From: Rotaria sordida
Taxonomy: Eukaryota > Rotifera > Eurotatoria > Philodinida > Philodinidae
Direction of reading: 5' to 3'
DNA: 64,000 nucleotides
NCBI GenBank assembly: GCA_905250125.1
Contig: CAJNOL010000463.1
Span: 62,001-126,000, forward strand
Part shown: piece by piece, positions 17,801 to 29,605 of the stretch
How the letters are laid out: each line of letters starts with the position of its first letter
Position numbering within the stretch: the first letter of the stretch is position 1
Made by a program: the position numbers and the translations under genes
Notes under the pieces: generated by a model
The model's database searches: none
The model's input: only the letters and a program-made list of their open reading frames with translations
Told to the model about the DNA's origin: nothing

Positions 17801-19433
17801 ACCTTCATAGAAGACGAACACACAGAGAAACGCACACCTACACCCACAGTACCAGGTATGGATGTTACACGACATCAATAAACGCGAAAGCCCTCAGAAT
17901 AGTTGAAGTGAGTTAACAGTTCCTACATTACTGATACGAATGGATATACATCTCAGAATCTGATATTGATAGTTAAATCTTAGGAAACGAAAAATTAAAA
18001 ACAGTTTCATTTGTTGTTATTTTTTTAAATATAAGAGAAAAAAAAACTAGATTTCTATTGATTCTATGCCTAAAATTTATTGAATTGATGATTGAACAAG
18101 TTTCCTTCGTAGTTTTGTCTTTTATTTTCTTGTGTCACTTTTAAGAATATTATCGATTAAAAAGAGTAAATATATAGGTTTGTTTTATAGAATTTTTATT
18201 ATTTTTCTATTCAATATAAATTTGATTAAGATGATCTTGTTCTTTTTTTTTTTTAATATGATATAGCAAATAAAATTAGGATTTGTTTTTATTGACAATC
18301 ACTAGTTTTATGATAGAAATATAGTTATTGTTGCAATTCTCATGATAATTCTATCAGACATGCATCATTTCAATTGAGATAAAAATAGTAGAAAATCATT
18401 TTCATCATTATGAAGATCAAAAGACATCTCTTCTAAATAAATAATTAATAAATTAATTAGATATCATGAAACAAATATAGATAGAATATCTATATGGTTA
18501 TGTTTTCTTTATATTTAATAATATATAGAATTTTTCTAAATATAATTTAGTCAATATTCGTCAAAGAATTGTTCTTAATAATTATTTATTGACAGATAAT
18601 GTTCAAAGTAAAAAAAACAAAAAAACTTTTATTTATAATGAACACTTCAGATTGAAAAGATCTAACTTCCTTTTTCTGTTATTCCATTAATCGAAAAACA
18701 TATATTTAAATAATCAATCTAGTTCTTGAACGTTTATGTCTTTCTGTCTTGCATAAATAAAATTGCCATAGGTTTCTCATTGTTGAGTTGTGTTATTGCA
18801 AAAGAACATGCAATATGAGAAATGAGAAAAGCAACAAAACGTTTCATTACAGGAAATTAGCAGGCAATTCATGTCCTTGGAAAGTACGTTTAAGAACTCA
18901 CTAAAGGGTGAAAATATAGTCTCAATAAAGATAATGATGGTCTATGAGTCACGCTATTTTTTTTTAATATCTTCGTATATCTATTTTAATTACTACGAGT
19001 ATTTTCTATTCTCATTTCCTTTTTATGTCAAATATAGAGAAAAATAAGTCGGATTGATTTTTAATGTAGCACTCATAGACAATGCATCACAATATTATTT
19101 TTATTGAAAATTATTGTTCTTTTTTTTTGTAAATATGAAATAAATTTCTTTCTATCTTGAACATTGTTCTGTATTCTGATTTGGTTTTTAATTAAACTAT
19201 AATTTGTGATTCTAACTAGATTATTCTAAATTTCTACTAGACTTCATTCTTAATTTACGAACTGACATTTCTATTTCATATGATTTTATATTGAGAAATA
19301 TGAAACTATCTATCATTTGTCATTTGTTTACAAATACTGTAATTTATTCAATAATACAAATATTCTTATTCTATGTCATAACAATTCATAAATTAATTGA
19401 AAAAATCTTTTTTTAGTATTATTGTTTATATAT
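11805..19433. other. Long gene-poor AT-rich region
   Basis: Nearly 7.6 kb without a supported gene on either strand. It contains poly-A/poly-T runs and simple repeats. A short, less AT-rich block occurs at about 17790-17900, without a recognisable feature. Distant enhancers or unrecognised ncRNA cannot be ruled out. Confidence 0.5.
14478..14501. repeat. (GA)n microsatellite
   Basis: Uninterrupted GA dinucleotide run of about 12 units. Confidence 0.9.
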
Positions 19434-19770
19434 GGGGTTGCCCAGTCAGGTTGGATACCCCATTGATATTTTTTTCTATTGTAAGGACAAAACATTCTAT
19501 TGTTCGGGTCATATGAGAGAGGGTCATAGATAACTCTAGATTGGCCAGAACAATACTATGTTTTATCCTTAGAATAGTAGAGAAATGCTACTACCAGTGG
19601 ATCTATGAGCTCGTAACTTTTCTCTACTATTGTAAGGATACAACACGGTATTGTTCGGACCAATCTAGGGTTATCTATGACCCTCTCTCATATGACCCTA
19701 ACAATAGAATGTTTTATCCTTACAATAGAAAAAAATATCAATGGGGTATCCGACCTGACTGGGCAACCCC
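19434..19770. mobile_element. Palindromic MITE just upstream of the GPCR
   Basis: The left end ggggttgcccagtcaggt pairs with the right end acctgactgggcaacccc. Pairing continues for about 150 bases per arm: ttctattgtaagga, the gagagagggtcatagata block and a ctagattgg block are all mirrored. The element is flanked by TATATAT/ATATATA, so the duplication is AT-only and its exact length is uncertain. The ORF across its right half is not a gene. Its right end lies 81 bp before the receptor start codon, so it may contribute promoter or 5' UTR sequence. Confidence 0.88.
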
Positions 19771-19851
19771 ATATATATTATATTTTCTTGTATTTACACA
19801 ATTATGACTAAAATCTGTTTCTCTTATTGATAAAATAAATTTCAGATAAAT

Positions 19852-20880
19852 ATGAATAATTCATTACCATATTCACATGTAAATTTAACTCGTTGGGTTT
19901 CAAGTATAATAACACCAATAATATTATTTGGTTGTGCTATTGGAAATATCGTTTCATTTTTTGTTCTATTACGACCACGTCTTCGTAAAGAAACAACATC
20001 AATTTATTTAGCTCTTTTATGTTTTGCTGAAATGGGTACATGTTATACAGGTTTATTAAGACAATTTTTACTTGATGCATTTGATCTTGATATAAGAAAA
20101 ATAAATTCATTTACATGTCGTATACATATTTATTTAACATATTTATTTCTTCGTTTAGTACCAATAATACTTGTACTTGTTACATTACAACGTTATTTAT
20201 ATGTTAGTCAATTAGCATTATGTTCATTAAAACAAACATTAATACAATTATTTTGTTGTATTTTATTTGTTTGTTTAGCTGAATTTCATTTCTTTTTATT
20301 TTATGATTTAACTTATTCAACAACATTAACAAGACATGATTATATATTACTTCAATGTACTGTTGATAGTAATTATCATAAAATATATTATAAATTTCGA
20401 AGTCAAATTTATCCTAAATTAACACTTGTTTTATATACAATAATACCATTAGGAATAATTATTATTGGTAATGTTTTACTTATACGTACAGTACGACAAT
20501 CATCAAAACGATCACGTTCAAAAACAAAAAAGAAACGTTCAGTAACAAGAATGTTATATGCTGTTTGTATACTTTATACTGTTTTAACATCACCAGCATC
20601 AATATTTCTTGCTATAGCACCAGCAAGTTATGAATTAAAACCAACATTTCGTTTACAATGGACATTATTACGTTTATTATTTTATTTATGTCATTCAGTT
20701 AATTTTATTTTATTTTGTGCAACTGGAAGTACTTTTCGACAAGAACTTATTGTTTTTCTTAAAACAATATGTTTTTGTCGATTAAATTGTAGATGTAGAA
20801 AAATTAAACATAATAATATAACATTGAATAATAGAATTCAACATGATCTTATTCAGAACAAAAATAAAAATTTAATGTAA
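19852..20880 (+). CDS. Class A (rhodopsin-like) G-protein-coupled receptor, 342 aa, single exon
   Basis: Seven hydrophobic segments fit at about residues 17-40, 50-71, 92-113, 128-151, 188-212, 232-256 and 270-291. N-glycosylation sites (NNS, NLT) precede TM1. GN in TM1 (31-32) is the conserved N1.50. Cys89 before TM3 and Cys169 in loop 2 can form the usual disulfide. TM6 keeps a proline (TSPAS). The activation motifs deviate: the TM2 acidic residue is Glu (CFAEM), DRY is LQRY, and NPxxY reads NFILF. Loop 3 is short and very basic (SKRSRSKTKKKR) and the tail has a Cys cluster (CFCRLNCRC), possibly palmitoylated. The overall look resembles the FMRFamide/neuropeptide receptor group, but the ligand cannot be named. 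The ATG is preceded by tttcag, so a spliced or trans-spliced 5' UTR exon is possible. Confidence 0.9.
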   Translation: MNNSLPYSHVNLTRWVSSIITPIILFGCAIGNIVSFFVLLRPRLRKETTSIYLALLCFAEMGTCYTGLLRQFLLDAFDLDIRKINSFTCRIHIYLTYLFLRLVPIILVLVTLQRYLYVSQLALCSLKQTLIQLFCCILFVCLAEFHFFLFYDLTYSTTLTRHDYILLQCTVDSNYHKIYYKFRSQIYPKLTLVLYTIIPLGIIIIGNVLLIRTVRQSSKRSRSKTKKKRSVTRMLYAVCILYTVLTSPASIFLAIAPASYELKPTFRLQWTLLRLLFYLCHSVNFILFCATGSTFRQELIVFLKTICFCRLNCRCRKIKHNNITLNNRIQHDLIQNKNKNLM

Positions 20881-22882
20881 ATAATTTAACTGATAGTATA
20901 CCTATTTTATCAAAAATAAATTTTCAATTTAATAACATTATATTTTTTGTATAATCTTGTTCTATTCTACATATTCCAAGTTTGTTTCTTTTTTTAGCGA
21001 TGGTCTATGTATTTTTCTGCTCTCATATCCTGATGGTTTGATTTTGTAAATCATCACTGAGAACTCTTGCGATTTTTACTCATTGGTCTTTTTTGTTTGT
21101 GCTTTGTTTTCATAAATTACTTGTAATCAGTATGCGCTATGTCCCTTTAGGTCTTATCACGGATGGAGGGTTAGATAAAAATGCGAATAGGAAAACAACA
21201 TGTTAATTTTATGTTTAGTAAATCAGTTCCAACTTTAAATAGACAAAATTGTCCTATTTCTATTCCAGAATATAAAAAAAAGAAGAAAAAATGTTGATAT
21301 TATTTAAATAATTATTTCCGATTAGGAATAATAATAAGATTTTTGTGTATTATTCTTATTATTCATCTTTCACATCAATGAATTACTTTTGTGATTAAAC
21401 ATATAAAATCTTTATTGTATGAAGTTTATTAATTGATATTCTTTATTTTGATTCATTCGATTTTAATTTAAAGAAGATTCATTTAATAGAAAATGTATAT
21501 GAACAAAAATTTAGAACTTTGATTTTGTTTTTTATTCCTTTAATTGAAAAATACGAACATTCACAATGAAATACAACTTATTAACAGAGCCGTATTTTTC
21601 AGTAAATACAGAATCAATAAATACAGTAACATTGTGACATCTTTACAATAAGAATACATAAATCTTACTGAATGTATTATAACAACTACTTACGAGGATC
21701 TCTAATGATTGATTTGAGTCATGTATTTTTATTTCATAAGGAAAGAATAAAAGAACTTCTTGTCACAAATAATTATAATCTTCCACTTTGCTAGTCATAT
21801 GTGAAAAGCATGATATTAGAAATAGATTTTAAATAATCATAAATTTTCTTCATACAAAAAAAAAAACCATCAATCCATAGATTATAATAATGACATGTTA
21901 CTCAAGAAATAATTATATACTTATTAAGAAAGAATCACAGAATACAAACTTGTTTATAGTTAATTGATTTAGTCTAATTTTGATTCTGATAAATAAATGT
22001 TCTGTTGAAATTCTTCTAAAAAATCGTTAATTTTTACTATGAGTAATTTAGAGAAGAAGTTCGCCTTTGATTTACGAAGATAATCATAATAAAGAAATTA
22101 ATGTTATGTCATTTATTTTGTCCAATAATCTTAACTATCGTTGGTTTTTTTTTCTTCTTTTGACTAAATACTTTTTAAACAATTTCCTATTCGACGTCTC
22201 ATCTTAATGTTAGCTGCACACAGTCGTGAAACGACACTTGTCATAAATACTTTATGTTTTGAATCCGATCTTAATTCATCTTAATTTGATTCTATTTATA
22301 TCATTCAGCAATATGAAGTTAATCATGCAACTATTCTACTATCAAATCGTAAAATTAATTACAAAAAAAATTTTTTTTTTACTATTAAACATCTGTTACA
22401 ATTATATATTATCAATTAAATTTCAGTAGTTTTTGTCTATATGATTCAGACTTACATAATTTCTTTATGACTAAATTTTAAATGAAAATTATTTTTTGAA
22501 TTGATACAAAGATTAAGCGATACGACGATAATGATTACTGGGTTTGTTAGGTATTGATTAAACTTTAGAATATCAAAGAAAATACAAACAATTAAACATA
22601 GGTTTTATATTATTATTTACAGAATCAGTAAAAAAGAAATATTTCTATACTTCCGAAATGGTTATTTCATTGTTTTAATCATGTAGCAACCGTCTATATT
22701 CATTTTGTTTTTTTTTTGATATCATTTTTGATTAGAAAGAGTAAAATATCTAGCGTAAAACTATATAAAAGATTTTAATTGAAAATGTTTTTTCAAAGGT
22801 CACAAAAACTCTTTGAACACTAAGCATCAGGAAAATTCATACGCAAATTTGGTCAAAGGTTTCTTTCTGAAACCAAATATAT
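20881..22882. other. AT-rich spacer 3' of the GPCR
   Basis: No gene supported on either strand; poly-A/T tracts only. Confidence 0.45.
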
Positions 22883-23164
22883 TTGCTTGACTTATTATTA
22901 TTCACTTTTGATGTTTTTCGGCATCACATAGACACAACTGTTCTTTACAATGAAAGTTTTCGAGCTTCACTTGATTGCAAAATGTTGTGCGAAGTGATGA
23001 ATGTCGATTATCAAAAAACTCCATATCTCATGAAAGAAAAGAATAATTGTTTTTATGATTTATCACAAAATGCTTTTTCTAAAAGATATTTAAACGTTTT
23101 ACTCGAATTAGGCTTTTATTGTTACGATAAATCGGAGAATTTATGCTTCGATGTATCCAACTGA
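22883..23164 (+). other. Unrecognised open reading frame (possible exon or decayed gene)
   Basis: About 93 codons open to a TGA at 23162-23164. The frame opens with TTG rather than ATG, so a real gene would need an upstream exon. The composition (Cys, Asp, Asn and Tyr-rich, with ELGFYCYDKSENLCF) is less biased than chance AT-rich ORFs nearby. I do not recognise a family. It may belong with the two neighbouring fragments at 23747-23906 and 24035-24235. Confidence 0.25.
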
Positions 23165-23746
23165 TCGAAGTAGAAAAAAAATTGAAAAACAAACATTGTA
23201 AAATTCATCACTATGAGAGCTGTATTAACATTTTTCTAAAGAACACTATCAATTGATCGTTTAATGATTTATTTGATCCATTATTTATAATCAGCTGTCT
23301 CTACTGTTGCAATGAATAAAATCAGCTTATCGAATAGACTAATGTCCATTTCAGAGTTAAATGGTCGAGGGCATTTTTTGAATAGTTTTAATATAAAAAG
23401 AGAGAAATTATTCGACTTTTTGCACAAGCTAGAGTTTTTGGTGAAGATTATTCACCAAATTTTTTCAAAATCTGAGTAACTAATAAATATTTCTTACTGT
23501 AAGTTTGTAGTCGTCTTCGACTTGTAACATGATTTATTAACTTTCGCAGTTTTTGTTTTTTTTTCTAATAAAAACGTCGTTAAAAACTATAAATAGGATT
23601 TATTTTGATTATAATGCATCAATACTTTCAAAAAGTTTTCTTAAATCTTTATTTAATTTATGCTTTCATTAGAATAATTTTTTGAATCGAAATCGATCAA
23701 CTGAAATGAATTTTAAAATGTTTACATAAATTCACTATAAAAGTTA

Positions 23747-23906
23747 TTAATCATCAGCATCATCTGTACAATAAGTACTATAATCATCGTCGTTATAATC
23801 ATTTAGTTCTTCTTCCATCTCTTCGACATAACTATCAGCTTTTTTAAATGTTGTCTCACATTGTTGGACGTGACTAATGTAACTAGATGTTTTTGCCGTA
23901 TATAAA
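23747..23906 (-). CDS. Possible C-terminal exon of an unknown acidic protein
   Basis: On the minus strand a tag acceptor at 23907-23909 opens a frame of about 53 codons ending TAA at 23747-23749. The end is strongly acidic: EEMEEELNDYNDDDY and a final DDADD, with HVQQCETTFKKADSYV before it. Acidic tails with GAT/GAA codons are unusual as chance in this AT-rich DNA. An in-frame stop lies just upstream of the acceptor, and I found no convincing preceding exon, so this may be a gene remnant. No domain is recognised. Confidence 0.35.
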
Positions 23907-24034
23907 CTATAAATTCATTCTAATGCCAATTTGGTTAATTCAGTGAAAGTAAAATTCGTGTTTCTATCCCGTATTTGTATTTATATCGATTCACGTAACA
24001 CTATAGGAGTCAACGTATAGTGTCTCATCGGTAA

Positions 24035-24235
24035 ATGGATGTGAGTGTGATAGTGGCTGAAGAAAAGACCCACACCAATCCTAATATCGAATCTATAGTT
24101 TTCGATGACGTTTTTATTAGGGAAAAACAAACTCCGAAAGCTAATAATTATATCACAAAGTCGAAGGTGGCTGCAAACTTACAGAAAGAAATATTTGTTA
24201 GCTACTTAGATTTTGAAAAAAGATTTGGTGAATGA
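24035..24235 (+). CDS. Hypothetical 66-aa ORF
   Basis: An ATG-initiated frame with mixed codons and a plausible soluble composition (VIVAEEKTHTNPNIESIVF near the start, SYLDFEKRFGE at the end). No domain is recognised. It may be a small gene, an exon or part of a decayed element together with the ORF at 22883-23164. Confidence 0.25.
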   Translation: MDVSVIVAEEKTHTNPNIESIVFDDVFIREKQTPKANNYITKSKVAANLQKEIFVSYLDFEKRFGE

Positions 24236-25680
24236 TCCTCACTAAAATCTTTATGTTTTTGGAATGCAAATCACTATCGATCTCAACTTTGTGTGGATCG
24301 ATAGAGAAGAAATTAGGCTATTTGTCCACTATATTATAATTTTGAAAGTATTTTGTTTTCAAAATGGATTAAGATCATCTTCAAAACAGAAGAAAAATGA
24401 GTAAAATTTTCCATTGACTTTGTACAAAGGTAGAGATCATGTCAACTCTAGATAGTGCTAAAACTCCAGTTATTTATCTATTTTTATATTCACGCTATGC
24501 AAAAATGTCCACGGCCATTTAAATCTGAAATGAGTTATACATGTATGATAAAAATTTTCGGCAAGATTGGACTCTAGAAAAATTATCTGCCAAAAGTTGA
24601 TACTCCAGAAATCTTCTTATATTTTGCAACGAGTCTTTTATGTTGAAAAATGCTTGAGTAAAAAGTACAACTTAGTTCAATATCATATTTTGTAGAGAAG
24701 TATTCATTCTACAAAACGACTGAGTCCCGGCTATTTTTAACACGTTCGAAAAAAAGATTTATAGGATAAGCAAAAATCTATTGGATCACTATTAAAAATA
24801 ATTTTTCAGATCTTTCAATTATTATTTCACTACTCTCGAACAAAAATTGAAAGAAAATTTCTAAACGTATGAAATTCTAGTTCTAACACTCAAAATTTTT
24901 GACTTGTCGGAAATATTTTCTATTGGATATAAAATGAACAAACATCTTGTCTAAAAAACTTTCCAATCATCCATTATATAATTTAGTTTTCAAAATTGCT
25001 ACCTCAATTCACAGTTCTTTTTTGTTTTTTGAATTGAAATGTATGCAGTGAGAACTCCTCTGAACAAAGGTCTCACCAACAGTTCTTATTGAAGTACCAA
25101 GAGTTATTTCTGTAATGCATATGACATATAAATATTAGCCCTAGGAAAACATTTATGTTCACAGATAGTGACATATTAATTTTACGAAATCATGCCGTTA
25201 ACATATGCAATGACTTGTGTAATAAATAGCTTGTTAATAATCAGGCAAAGAAAATGCTTATCAATATTTTACTGTCATGTTTATTAATGAATGTGATTAA
25301 TGTGTTGTGTTCTATTCAAAATTTTACGACATGAACAGCCAATTCTTTTTATTCTCTTAACAGTCATATTTCAAAGGAAAAACAAGACTTGTTTTCTATG
25401 TTACCGTCATCTAAGAATACAAAACATTCAACATAAATTCTAGACTGTTTTGAATCTATCTTCTATTCTCTATCGTTTTGTATATTTATAGAAATAATTT
25501 TTTTTTTAAGACATCAACTTGTCAAGGTTTTCCTTTTGTTTTACTAAATGGAAAAGGAAGTTTTTAAGTTAATAAAGAAAATTTCATTTCTGTCATATTC
25601 TATATTTTTTTCCAATTTAGTAAGTTTATTTTTGAAATAACACTACATCTTAAAGAACTGAGAAAATGAACACGTGAATG
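24236..25680. other. Spacer, nothing supported
   Basis: AT-rich DNA without a convincing ORF on either strand. Confidence 0.4.
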
Positions 25681-25705
25681 AGAAGAAGAAGAAGAAGAAG
25701 AAGAA
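25681..25705. repeat. (AGA)n microsatellite
   Basis: About eight AGA units, followed by an A-rich tail, upstream of the small membrane protein gene. Confidence 0.9.
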
Positions 25706-25848
25706 AAAGTTAGACGCATATTCATATCGTCTAGTAGAAAATACTTTTTATTGTTCTTTTAATGTCGTTGTAGGTATGTTAGTGACGTTCTCTTTTTTTT
25801 GTGACAGAAGAAATAACTAGAGCTCAATAATTAGTATTACTATTCATA

Positions 25849-26157
25849 ATGTCTTCATCAAATTTCAATACGATAAGTAAAGTATTAACAACCGGAACTA
25901 TTATTGCTATTGTAGCCGGTTCGATTACCGGTCTTGCTCTTCTTATTGCAACTATTGTAATTATTATATGCATTGTCAAACATTTAAATCGTTCAAGGAA
26001 TGTAGCAGCAGGAGGAATGATTCTTCAACCATCACAACCATATTCATATCCTTCTTCATGGTCATATCAATATCCACCGAATATGACTAGTGTAGCAAAT
26101 TATCCACCTCCATATCAATCGGCTGTTCCATCCTATACAACGGCAGCATGGACTTAA
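25849..26157 (+). CDS. Small single-pass membrane protein with PPPY motif, 102 aa
   Basis: The ATG at 25849 opens a 102-codon frame ending TAA. Residues 1-12 are polar. Residues about 13-43 form a Gly/Ala/Ile/Val-rich transmembrane helix, followed directly by a basic stop-transfer patch (KHLNRSRN), which predicts N-out/C-in or a signal-anchor topology. The cytoplasmic part is rich in Pro, Tyr, Ser and Gln and carries YPPPYQ (a WW-domain-binding PPxY motif) and several SY/PY repeats. This layout recalls Shisa/CYYR1/VOPP1-type adaptor proteins that recruit Nedd4-family ubiquitin ligases, but the cysteine-rich ectodomain of those families is absent here. Function is inferred from layout only. 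No intron is visible. Confidence 0.7.
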   Translation: MSSSNFNTISKVLTTGTIIAIVAGSITGLALLIATIVIIICIVKHLNRSRNVAAGGMILQPSQPYSYPSSWSYQYPPNMTSVANYPPPYQSAVPSYTTAAWT

Positions 26158-26962
26158 AATATAACAACTGATACTTATGTTTTTTTTCTACTTTTGTTGA
26201 TAAATAATCATATTAAGATATCATCAATTAATTAAATGATATTGTTCTTTTAGACATGTTTTTTTTTGTCTTTGTATTATTTTATTTCTGTTAATTAAAA
26301 ATTATCAATGATATTAAGAAGAATAGTTTATGTCTTGATATTTTTTTTTTTTGACGCATTAAGTGGAAATGGTTTAATGAGGAAAGAAAATAAGTTAACA
26401 GGAAACATTAACCGTTTCCTTGTTTCTGATAAATGGTTGCCTAGAAGTCTTGACTTATTTCATAGAACAAATATTTTCGTAAAACTATCTTGTGTGCTAA
26501 GCTTAATAGGCTGGTTTCTATTGTTTTACACGTTGAAGCCTGTCATAGAATAAGTGTAGTTCGCTGAAGACTTATCGTGCAGAGATCTGATTTTGTTCGG
26601 AAATGTTTTTTTCTGTGAGATGAACTTATTGACAAAACGCTTCTGATAGAATCCAGAAAACTGGTTTTGTGAGTCTTGGTTTTTCAGAATTCTTTCATCA
26701 AAATCTATAAATATGAATTTGACAAGTACCTCTTCTGATAGGATATTGTTTCAGCTACTCAAATCTTTTTTCTGATTTGTTCTAGCTATTATCGTTAAGA
26801 GACAGAGTCAAAAATACTTCATTAAGGCTGGAAAATCTGATTAGATTAGTACCATTTTAATCGATTTTAATCTGATTTATAGCCTTTTCTTTACATGGGT
26901 AGCCATTTTTACTAACTAAGTGTTGTAGAATACCAGGTTTTTTACTAAGAAAAACACTTTAA
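26158..26962. other. 3' flank of the small membrane protein gene
   Basis: No gene supported. An 81-codon frame at 26308-26553 has no domain. A block at about 26830-26885 (ttaatcgattttaatctg) resembles one at about 28395-28445, both in direct orientation, so the TTAA element between them may sit inside an older repeat. Confidence 0.4.
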
Positions 26963-27892
26963 GGGCCCCCCTTCCTCAGAAACCAACTTTGTTATTTTCT
27001 CATCCGGTTTCAACCAAAATTTCAGAGAATGTTAGTCTTGACTAGAATAGCTTATGGTTAAAATATCTCCCTCAAATCTTAAAGATATGCACAAGTTCTA
27101 GTCAATTCATTACTCTTTACGCGGGGAAGGTTTTCACAATGGGGTTCCTAGCTAATCATGTCGGGATGGTTTTTAAATTGTAGAGTGACCTTAGGGCTAG
27201 ATCCTCACAAGCTCCGATTTTTGAATTTCTCTTTGTTTGATTTTTAAAAATACTTTTTCGAAAAATGTTCAAATTCAAAGTGCTAATAAATATGAAATAT
27301 CTGAGTTTTTTATTTCAGCAAAAGAGAAATTCAAAAATCGAAGCCTGTGAGGATCTAGCCCTAACTGTCCTCTATTCAACAAAAAAAAATTATCCCTTCT
27401 GTATTGAGTCATTATTAAGAAATCCTTCCCCGCGTAAACGGTAAATTCGAAAAAATTGATTTTGAGAAAAACGAAAAACAAATTTAGAAATGGATTTTTT
27501 TATTCAAGTTCAAAAAACAATATATGAAAATGGCATATTTTCAGAATTTTGCCGATTTTTAAAACAAAAAGTGCAACTATAAAATAAGTGGTATCATACA
27601 AATTGTAGAGCTTTTCACGCTGCATCTTGTAGTATATTTTGTTTTTTTAATACAATGTATTAAAATAGAAAAGCAATGTTTTTCAGTTTTTGAAAGACTT
27701 CCGAAAATTTCGAAAATGTCTTGAAAAACATGATAGTAGGTCCCCAATTTCCTTTATTAAGGTTATTAAAACCTGGTCTTTTTGGAAAAAAGGCATATAT
27801 ATTCTGAAAGAGGAGACTTCGGTGCATCTTCCTATGATAAAATCTCAACTTCGACTTTTTTCGAAAAAATTGGTTTTTGTGACGGGGGACCC
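26963..27892. mobile_element. TTAA-flanked element with short inverted termini
   Basis: TTAA at 26959-26962 and at 27893-27896 enclose 930 bp. The left end GGGCCCCCCTTCCTCAGAAA and the right end in reverse complement, GGGTCCCCCGTCACAAAAAC, match imperfectly. A TTAA target duplication is the signature of piggyBac-like elements, but the termini are not a textbook match and no transposase ORF is present. I call it a candidate non-autonomous element. Confidence 0.55.
27112..27442. repeat. Inverted repeat nested in the TTAA-flanked element
   Basis: Bases 27116-27130 (tttacgcggggaagg) pair with 27424-27438, and agggctagatcctcac at 27193 pairs with gtgaggatctagccct ending at 27362. Arms are about 130 bases with a diverged centre near 27277. 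It is either a second insertion nested in the larger element or that element's own internal subterminal repeat. Confidence 0.8.
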
Positions 27893-27896
27893 TTAA

Positions 27897-29476
27897 TAGG
27901 AGTAAAGTAATTTTAATCATAAAAAAATGGTTTTCTACTCAAAAATCAAGTTTTTAAGTGCTAAGTCGAAAAAATCCACAGAATTTCCGAAAAAAAAGAT
28001 TTTGGGAAATTCATTGCCTTCTATTACATCTTGTGAAATTTTCTTGTGGGTAGCCGTCTAATATAGGATGATCTTCTATTCGTCGGGAAGTGGCAGACTA
28101 AAGTGGAATATTTTTCGATGGAGTTGAATAAAATCTGATCTTCAGATTGGAAGGTAACTTTTCGTTTAGTTTTCTTAGTTAAACTTATTTTTTCATGTGC
28201 ATAAAGTCCTTCGAGTATTTTGATTGAGAAAATCTTTTGAGATGAAGACTTCTTGAAATATGCAATAAAAATAAATAAATTTGATTGAAATTCCAATCAG
28301 TGTTAATCTAAAAATGAAGTTTAATCAGTTAAAAATTATTTGTTTTTTTGTAAAATCAATTTCACTCGATTAAAACGGATTGAACATTAAATAATTTGAT
28401 TAATAGAGTACGATGTTAATCGATTTTCAATCAGATAAATTCGAATAGAATCAGGTTTTTTCTCTCTTTTTTTATAGACACAGGGTAAATTTTTCTATTG
28501 CACAGCAATCAGAGCAGGACTAAAAATTGAAAGTTTATCCTGCCATGTGACGATCTCTGGTCCATTATTTCGCTTTTTAATGAAAAAAAATATTAACGGT
28601 TAATTTGCTTTTAAATATGATCGACATTTCTAGATTTATAACGTTTTCACGGAATGAGCTATCCTTTATACTAATAGTATTCATTGTATAATCACTTAAA
28701 GCAACATACATATAGAGAAGAAAATTGAATGACGAAGTTCGAATTCTAGATTACTATTTGTTTAATATGCCAGCAAAGATAAATGTTTAATATAGAGATG
28801 CGATGGTGATGGTAATCACTGGTATAGACATGTACGCATAGAATAACGATGAAAAACAATAAAACTACGGTGATCTTAGATTCATATTTCGACTTTTTTC
28901 GGTCAGAGGACGTCTATTTCAAGAAAATAGTTGAATCTTATAGAATCCGACTAAACTGTGAGAACTAAGAGTTTTTCGAACGAGAAAATTAAACTCGAAA
29001 ATCTTGATAAATCTCCCATAGATACAGATTTCTCGAGCCCGAATACCATTAGTTAGTTTCTATAGAACTCAGCCATTTTCACAGTTAGTCTATACATACA
29101 TACATGTTTAGACTCGTGCAAAGCTGTTGGTAAAACTAGTGTACTGATGAAGTGGAATGCCGAAAGTATAGTGCATCGTCATCGTTACTTTCCTAGTTTA
29201 CCATGAGTAAATCCTCTTATCTGATTTAATTAATATTAATCATTATTGAACAAAAAAATAGTCACTGATGACGTTTTATATCTTGTTGAAATATTTATTC
29301 AGATATTAAATTTAAAATAAAATAAAACTTGGTGAATGAAAAAGATCAAGAAAAATCAAATGATATTATCTTCTCTCCATGTTCATTTAGAATCATACTA
29401 TAGTGTCATAGCAAATCAATATAGAATTAACTTTATGATCAGATACTGTATTAATTTTCTGTAATGACTTTATTTG
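27897..29476. other. Spacer, nothing supported
   Basis: AT-rich DNA. A 90-codon minus-strand frame at 28024-28296 shows no domain and is not called. Includes repeated ttaatc motifs around 28300-28445. Confidence 0.4.
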
Positions 29477-29605
29477 TCAATCCAGAATGGTGAATACAGA
29501 GTCTATATATGCCCATAAACGATCTATTGCTGTATTACATAGTTCAACATTAGTACTAGCAGGAAGTTCAGGAAGTAAAGAAAAATTTTGCTCAAACTTT
29601 TTCAT
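29477..29605 (-). CDS. Possible small ORF or terminal exon, 42 aa
   Basis: The minus strand reads ATG AAA AAG then a frame whose end contains NVELCNTAIDRLWAYIDSVF and stops with TGA at 29477-29479. The second half has the codon choice and residue mix of real coding DNA here (Trp, Cys, Leu-rich amphipathic helix). No domain is recognised and no partner exon was identified upstream. It could be the last exon of a lost gene. Confidence 0.35.
   Translation of the reverse strand: MKKFEQNFSLLPELPASTNVELCNTAIDRLWAYIDSVFTILD

Noticed and set aside
19541..19807. 88-codon plus-strand ORF before the GPCR
   Set aside because: It reads through one arm of the palindromic MITE and has no domain.
26308..26553. 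81-codon ATG ORF downstream of the PPPY protein
   Set aside because: No domain, poly-Phe start and composition typical of chance AT-rich ORFs.
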